DNA of 23,986 nucleotides from an uncultured Desulfobacca sp. (GTDB lineage Bacteria > Desulfobacterota > Desulfobaccia > Desulfobaccales > Desulfobaccaceae). The notes under the pieces are model-generated. The model saw nothing but the letters and a program-made list of their open reading frames with translations, did no database searches and had not been told where the DNA came from. Numbering within the stretch: the first letter of the stretch is position 1; every line of letters starts with the position of its first letter. The stretch spans positions 1-23,986 of the forward strand of contig CALGOE010000103.1 of assembly GCA_937958145.1 (NCBI GenBank), read 5' to 3'. The translations under genes were made by a program, and so were the position numbers. Below are positions 20,834 through 23,986 of this stretch, in pieces.

Positions 20834-21856
20834 ATGGATAAGAAAAAAAGCCTTATCGTTGTTGTGGTTGTTGGTCTGCTGGTCGTGGCCGGGTCATACT
20901 GGTGGTTCTGGTGGCCCCGTAACAACCATAAGGATCAGCTTCGCCTGATGGGCCACATTGAGGCCACGGAGACGGACCTGGCCTTCAAGGTCCCGGGCAT
21001 TATCAGGCAGATCTATTTCCAGGAGGGTGATGCCATTCAGGCCGGTCAGGTGGTGGCGGAATTGGACGCCCAGGATTTGCAAGATGAACTCAAGGCGGCC
21101 CAGGCGCGGATGAAAGCCGCGGAGGCTGCCTTGGCCAAACTCCTGGCCGGGTCCCGCCCCCAGGAGATTGCCGAGGCCAAGGCCGCGGTTTTGCAGGCCC
21201 AAGCCGATGTGGACAACAAGCGCCTGGATTACCAACGCATGGAGGGCCTCCTGGCCCGGGGGGCGGTGCCCGTGTCCCGGCGGGATAATGCCCGAGCCGC
21301 CTATCTGATGGCCCAGGAAACGCTGCGCCGGGCTCGGGAGCAATTCAGCCTGGTACGAGAAGGGCCGCGGCGGGAAGACATTGACCGGGCCCGGGCTGAA
21401 TTAAAACAGGCCCAGGCCAATGTGGCTTTGGCCCAAACCCGGTTGGACTATGCGACCTTAAAGGCCCCGGTCAATGGCGTGGTCCTGACCCGGCCGGCCG
21501 AACCCGGGGAAGTGGCGGCGGTCGGGGCCACGATCCTGACCACCGCGGATCTGGATAATGTTTACGTGGAAGTTTATCTGCCCCAGACGGAATTGGGCCG
21601 CGTCAGGTTGGGGCAGTCAGCCCTGGTCAGCATCGATGCTTATCCCGATCAACAGATGCCCGGTTGGGTTTCGTTTATCAATTCCAAGGCGGAATTTACC
21701 CCGAAAACCGTCGAGACCTATAAGGAACGGGTGGCTTTGGTCTATCGGACCAAAATTCGGGTGGAAAACCCCCGCCATGAACTCAAGCCCGGCATGCCTG
21801 CCGAGGTGGTCATCAAGTTAACGGATGCAGCCAACGGCAATCGTTCTGCGCGCTGA
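20834..21856 (+). CDS. Periplasmic adaptor (membrane fusion) protein, YbhG/HlyD-like
   Basis: 340-residue membrane-fusion protein of an ABC exporter. A short basic N-terminus precedes one transmembrane helix (about residues 6-24, SLIVVVVVGLLVVAGSYWW). The first lipoyl half follows (GHIEATETDLAFKVPGIIRQIYFQEGDAIQAGQVVAELD), then a long alpha-helical hairpin rich in Ala/Gln/Glu/Arg (about 80-205). The second lipoyl half (LDYATLKAPVNGVVLTRPAEPGEVAAVGATILTTADL) and a beta-barrel ending KPGMPAEVVIKL complete the fold. It belongs with E. coli YbhG, the partner of ATPase YbhF and permeases YbhS/YbhR, an exporter linked with cation or drug tolerance. The following ATPase gene starts 32 nt before its stop, so the genes are translationally coupled. 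Confidence 0.92.
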   Translation: MDKKKSLIVVVVVGLLVVAGSYWWFWWPRNNHKDQLRLMGHIEATETDLAFKVPGIIRQIYFQEGDAIQAGQVVAELDAQDLQDELKAAQARMKAAEAALAKLLAGSRPQEIAEAKAAVLQAQADVDNKRLDYQRMEGLLARGAVPVSRRDNARAAYLMAQETLRRAREQFSLVREGPRREDIDRARAELKQAQANVALAQTRLDYATLKAPVNGVVLTRPAEPGEVAAVGATILTTADLDNVYVEVYLPQTELGRVRLGQSALVSIDAYPDQQMPGWVSFINSKAEFTPKTVETYKERVALVYRTKIRVENPRHELKPGMPAEVVIKLTDAANGNRSAR

Positions 21857-22772
21857 AGGCCTGAGCAAGAACTTCGGCAACCTCACGGCAGTGCAGGATC
21901 TGAGCCTGACGGTCGCCGCCGGAGAGTCGTTTGCCCTGGTGGGGCCGGACGGGGCCGGGAAAACGACTACCATCCGGTTGCTCTGCGGCATCATGGATCC
22001 GGACCAGGGGCAGGCCACGGTGTTGGACTATGATACGGTAAAGGCAGCGGAACGGATTAAAGAACATATCGGCTACATGCCCCAACGCTTCGGCCTCTAC
22101 GACGACCTGACCGTGGCTGAAAACCTAAGCTTTTACGCGGATATTTACCGGGTGCCCAAGGCGGCGCGTCAGCAGCGCGTGCCGGAATTACTGCACTTTG
22201 CCGATCTGGCCCGATTCCAGGACCGGTTGGCGGCCAACCTTTCCGGGGGCATGCGCCAGAAATTAGGCCTGATCTGCACGCTGGTCCACCGTCCCCAGAT
22301 GATCTTTCTGGATGAACCGACCTTTGGGGTGGATCCCGTCTCCCGGCGGGAATTCTGGCAGATACTCTACCAATTGCTGGTATCGGGCATTACCATTTTT
22401 CTGTCCACGTCTTATATGGACGAGGCGGAGCGGGCCCACCGGGTGGGACTGTTACACCGGGGCCGCTTGTTGTTGGTGGATACGCCGCGGGGCATCAAAG
22501 AGAATTTTCAGGGCGAACTGTTGGAGGCCCGTCACGGCGACTTGCAGGCGGCCCGGAGGATTCTGCAGAACCAGCCGTTGGTGCATCAGACCCTCCTCAT
22601 GGGGGACCGGCTGATGATCACCTTGTCATCCAGCCAGGCGGCTCTGGCGCCGTTGGCGCAAACCCTGAGGCGGGCCGGCCTTGCGGAGGTCACGCTGAGG
22701 CCGGCCGCTCCCGGGCTGGAAGACGTCTTTGTCCAGGTCATCCGCCGGCAGGAAGAGGCGGCAGGGCGCTGA
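21825..22772 (+). CDS. ABC transporter ATPase subunit A (YbhF N-half-like)
   Basis: 315-residue ABC ATPase. Walker A is GPDGAGKTT (residues 40-48), Q-loop Q87, signature LSGGM (139-143) and Walker B with catalytic glutamate FLDEP (D163, E164). The H-loop histidine is missing: the site reads LSTSYMDEAE, with serine at position 196 where ABC2 exporters have THYMDEA. The Walker A aspartate (PDG, usually PNG) is also uncommon. This matches the first half of the fused ATPase YbhF; here the two halves are separate genes. It starts at the ATG 32 nt inside the adaptor gene and ends 2 nt before the second ATPase. Confidence 0.92.
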   Translation: MQPTAIVLRAEGLSKNFGNLTAVQDLSLTVAAGESFALVGPDGAGKTTTIRLLCGIMDPDQGQATVLDYDTVKAAERIKEHIGYMPQRFGLYDDLTVAENLSFYADIYRVPKAARQQRVPELLHFADLARFQDRLAANLSGGMRQKLGLICTLVHRPQMIFLDEPTFGVDPVSRREFWQILYQLLVSGITIFLSTSYMDEAERAHRVGLLHRGRLLLVDTPRGIKENFQGELLEARHGDLQAARRILQNQPLVHQTLLMGDRLMITLSSSQAALAPLAQTLRRAGLAEVTLRPAAPGLEDVFVQVIRRQEEAAGR

Positions 22773-22774
22773 CC

Positions 22775-23764
22775 ATGATGCCCAAGGATGCCATCGTGGT
22801 CAAGGACCTGACCAAAGTCTTCGGCACGTTTCGAGCCGTGGACGGCATTCGTTTTACCGTGCGGCAGGGTGAGATATTCGGCTTTTTGGGTCCCAACGGT
22901 GCCGGCAAATCCACGACCATCCGCATGCTCTGCGGGCTGATCCAGCCCACGGCCGGTCAGGGCACGGTGGCCGGGTGGGATATCGTCCGCCAGGCCGATC
23001 AGCTCAAACATCACATCGGCTACATGTCCCAGCGCTTTTCCCTCTACGAGGACCTCACCGCCCTGGAAAATCTAAGGTTTTTCGGGGGTATTTACGGTCT
23101 TGGGCCGGAGCGTTTAGCGGCCCGGGCCCAAGAAGTTTTGCAGCAGGTGGGTCTGTGGGAACGTCGGCACCAGGTGACCGGCACCCTGTCCCTGGGTTTG
23201 CGGCAGCGCCTGGCCCTGGCCTCGGCCCTACTGCACGAGCCGCCCATTCTCTTCCTGGACGAGCCCACCAGCGGCGTTGATCCCATTTCCCGCCGCAACT
23301 TTTGGGATATGATCTACGGCCTGGCGGCCCAGGGGGTGACCATCCTGGTCACCACGCACTACATGGAAGAAGCGGAATTCTGCGATCAATTGGTGCTGAT
23401 TTATCAGGGCCGGATCATCGCCCAGGGCGCGCCCCAGGACTTGAAAAAAGCCATGCCGGACAATATTCTGGCCATCTATCCGGACCGACTGGGCGACAGC
23501 CTGGATCTGCTGAAACAACAGCCGCAGTTCAAAGATGTGGCTGTCTTCGGCGACGGCCTGCATCTCTATGCCCTGTTCCCCGACAGGGCGGAAATGGCCA
23601 TACAGCAGCTTCTGAGCGCACATGGCATCACTATCCGGGAGATGCACCGCATTCAGCCGTCCTTGGAGGATGCCTTTATCTATCTCATTGAACGGGCCAG
23701 CCTGAGGGCAGGGGAGGGGGGCAATGATGACTCCGGGCGGGTAGATCGCGTCCAGCACGGCTAG
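22775..23764 (+). CDS. ABC transporter ATPase subunit B (YbhF C-half-like)
   Basis: 329-residue ABC ATPase. Walker A is GPNGAGKST (residues 39-47), Q-loop Q86, Walker B FLDEP (D162, E163) and an intact H-loop, TTHYMEEAE (H195). The signature is degenerate: LSLGL (138-142) instead of LSGGQ/M. It is the mirror image of subunit A, which has a good signature and no H-loop histidine. The tail after about residue 300 is short and lacks a further domain. The gene starts 2 nt after the stop of subunit A. The permease gene follows after a 70-bp gap. Confidence 0.92.
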   Translation: MMPKDAIVVKDLTKVFGTFRAVDGIRFTVRQGEIFGFLGPNGAGKSTTIRMLCGLIQPTAGQGTVAGWDIVRQADQLKHHIGYMSQRFSLYEDLTALENLRFFGGIYGLGPERLAARAQEVLQQVGLWERRHQVTGTLSLGLRQRLALASALLHEPPILFLDEPTSGVDPISRRNFWDMIYGLAAQGVTILVTTHYMEEAEFCDQLVLIYQGRIIAQGAPQDLKKAMPDNILAIYPDRLGDSLDLLKQQPQFKDVAVFGDGLHLYALFPDRAEMAIQQLLSAHGITIREMHRIQPSLEDAFIYLIERASLRAGEGGNDDSGRVDRVQHG

Positions 23765-23834
23765 TCCCGCCCAAGCCAGAGCTGCCCGGAAAAGTTCACA
23801 TTTTGCAATTATAGTTCGGCAAATCGAAACCTCT

Positions 23835-23986
23835 ATGGATATCATCCGTACCTGGGCCATCTGCCGCAAGGAGTTGATTCATATCCGCCGGGATCCGGCC
23901 AGCCTTATCCAGGTCATTCTCATCCCGGTGGTCCTGCTGCTGATCAACGGCTACGCCCTGACCTTTGATTTGAAGGAGATCCCCCT
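23835..23986 (+). CDS. ABC-2 type permease (YbhS/YbhR-like), cut off by the window end
   Basis: The first 50 codons of a membrane subunit of the exporter above: MDIIRTWAICRKELIHIRRD, then a hydrophobic helix (about residues 25-42, IQVILIPVVLLLINGYAL), then TFDLKEIP. The pattern of a short cytoplasmic helix with KELxHIxRDP before the first transmembrane span is that of ABC-2 permeases such as YbhS. The frame is open at the last base. There is no strong Shine-Dalgarno before the ATG at 23835, so a slightly different start is possible. Confidence 0.85.
   Translation, partial: MDIIRTWAICRKELIHIRRDPASLIQVILIPVVLLLINGYALTFDLKEIP

Noticed and set aside
1..23986. Search for CRISPR arrays, tRNA/rRNA genes, IS elements, prophage or defence islands
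   Set aside because: No regularly spaced repeats with spacers, tRNA-like cloverleaf with T-loop, transposase, integrase or recognisable defence gene was found by reading. The only toxin-antitoxin trace is hicB with the broken hicA.

Overview
The window is GC-rich (about 60% by eye), densely packed bacterial chromosome with no phage genes, rRNA, tRNA, CRISPR array or intact transposase that I can see. The gene set is an adenosylcobalamin-dependent ribonucleotide reductase, a radical SAM protein with a B12-binding-type N-terminus, HemW, a demethylmenaquinone-type methyltransferase, a hemerythrin-like protein, small zinc ribbons and a YbhGFS-like exporter. This suggests an anaerobic or microaerophilic Gram-negative bacterium. 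The closest fit by feel is Desulfobacterota (former Deltaproteobacteria, Desulfobacca/Syntrophobacter-like), but that placement is inference only.

Layout. 1-2798 (+): end of lepA, hemW, and a 43-residue RCKP-type rubredoxin-like microprotein. 2803-4449 (-): a gamma-glutamylcyclotransferase-fold protein behind an MFS transporter. 4628-5682 (+): FtsB/DivIC-like cell-division protein and translation factor EF-P. 5746-6102 (-): small secreted 3D-domain protein. 6103-6772: a 670-bp regulatory region with no supported gene, holding a perfect 12-bp-arm palindrome and a good promoter for ppsA. 6773-9232 (+): PEP synthase. 9233-10130: REP-like duplicated 74-bp units, a PlsC-type acyltransferase and a heptamer repeat tract. 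10131-10883 (-): UbiE/MenG methyltransferase. 11085-11987 (+): folD with a textbook terminator.

12062-15457 (-) is a tightly packed gene string: gmhA, a conserved deoxyhypusine-synthase-like protein of unknown role, a cyclophilin-like protein, an FmdB zinc ribbon, a hairpin pair, a hemerythrin-like protein and a DUF192 protein. Several of these genes overlap at stop/start codons. 15718-17025 (+): B12-type radical SAM protein. 17087-17349 (-): a short HicB-like antitoxin whose expected toxin partner HicA is cut off after about 14 recognisable codons. 17570-19786 (-): nrdJ, preceded by two NrdR-box-like palindromes exactly 31 bp apart over the predicted promoter. 19947 to the end (+): an alpha/beta hydrolase, then a YbhG/YbhF/YbhS-like ABC exporter (periplasmic adaptor, two separate ATPases, start of the permease).

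Most genes are housekeeping (translation, cofactors, one-carbon metabolism, dNTP and envelope synthesis). The parts most worth a second look are the uncharacterised DHS-like protein in the gmhA operon, the NrdR-box pair, the palindrome upstream of ppsA, the broken hicBA module, the complementary degeneracy of the two ABC ATPases, and the repeats flanking the acyltransferase gene. I see no clear, wholly new defence or mobile system.
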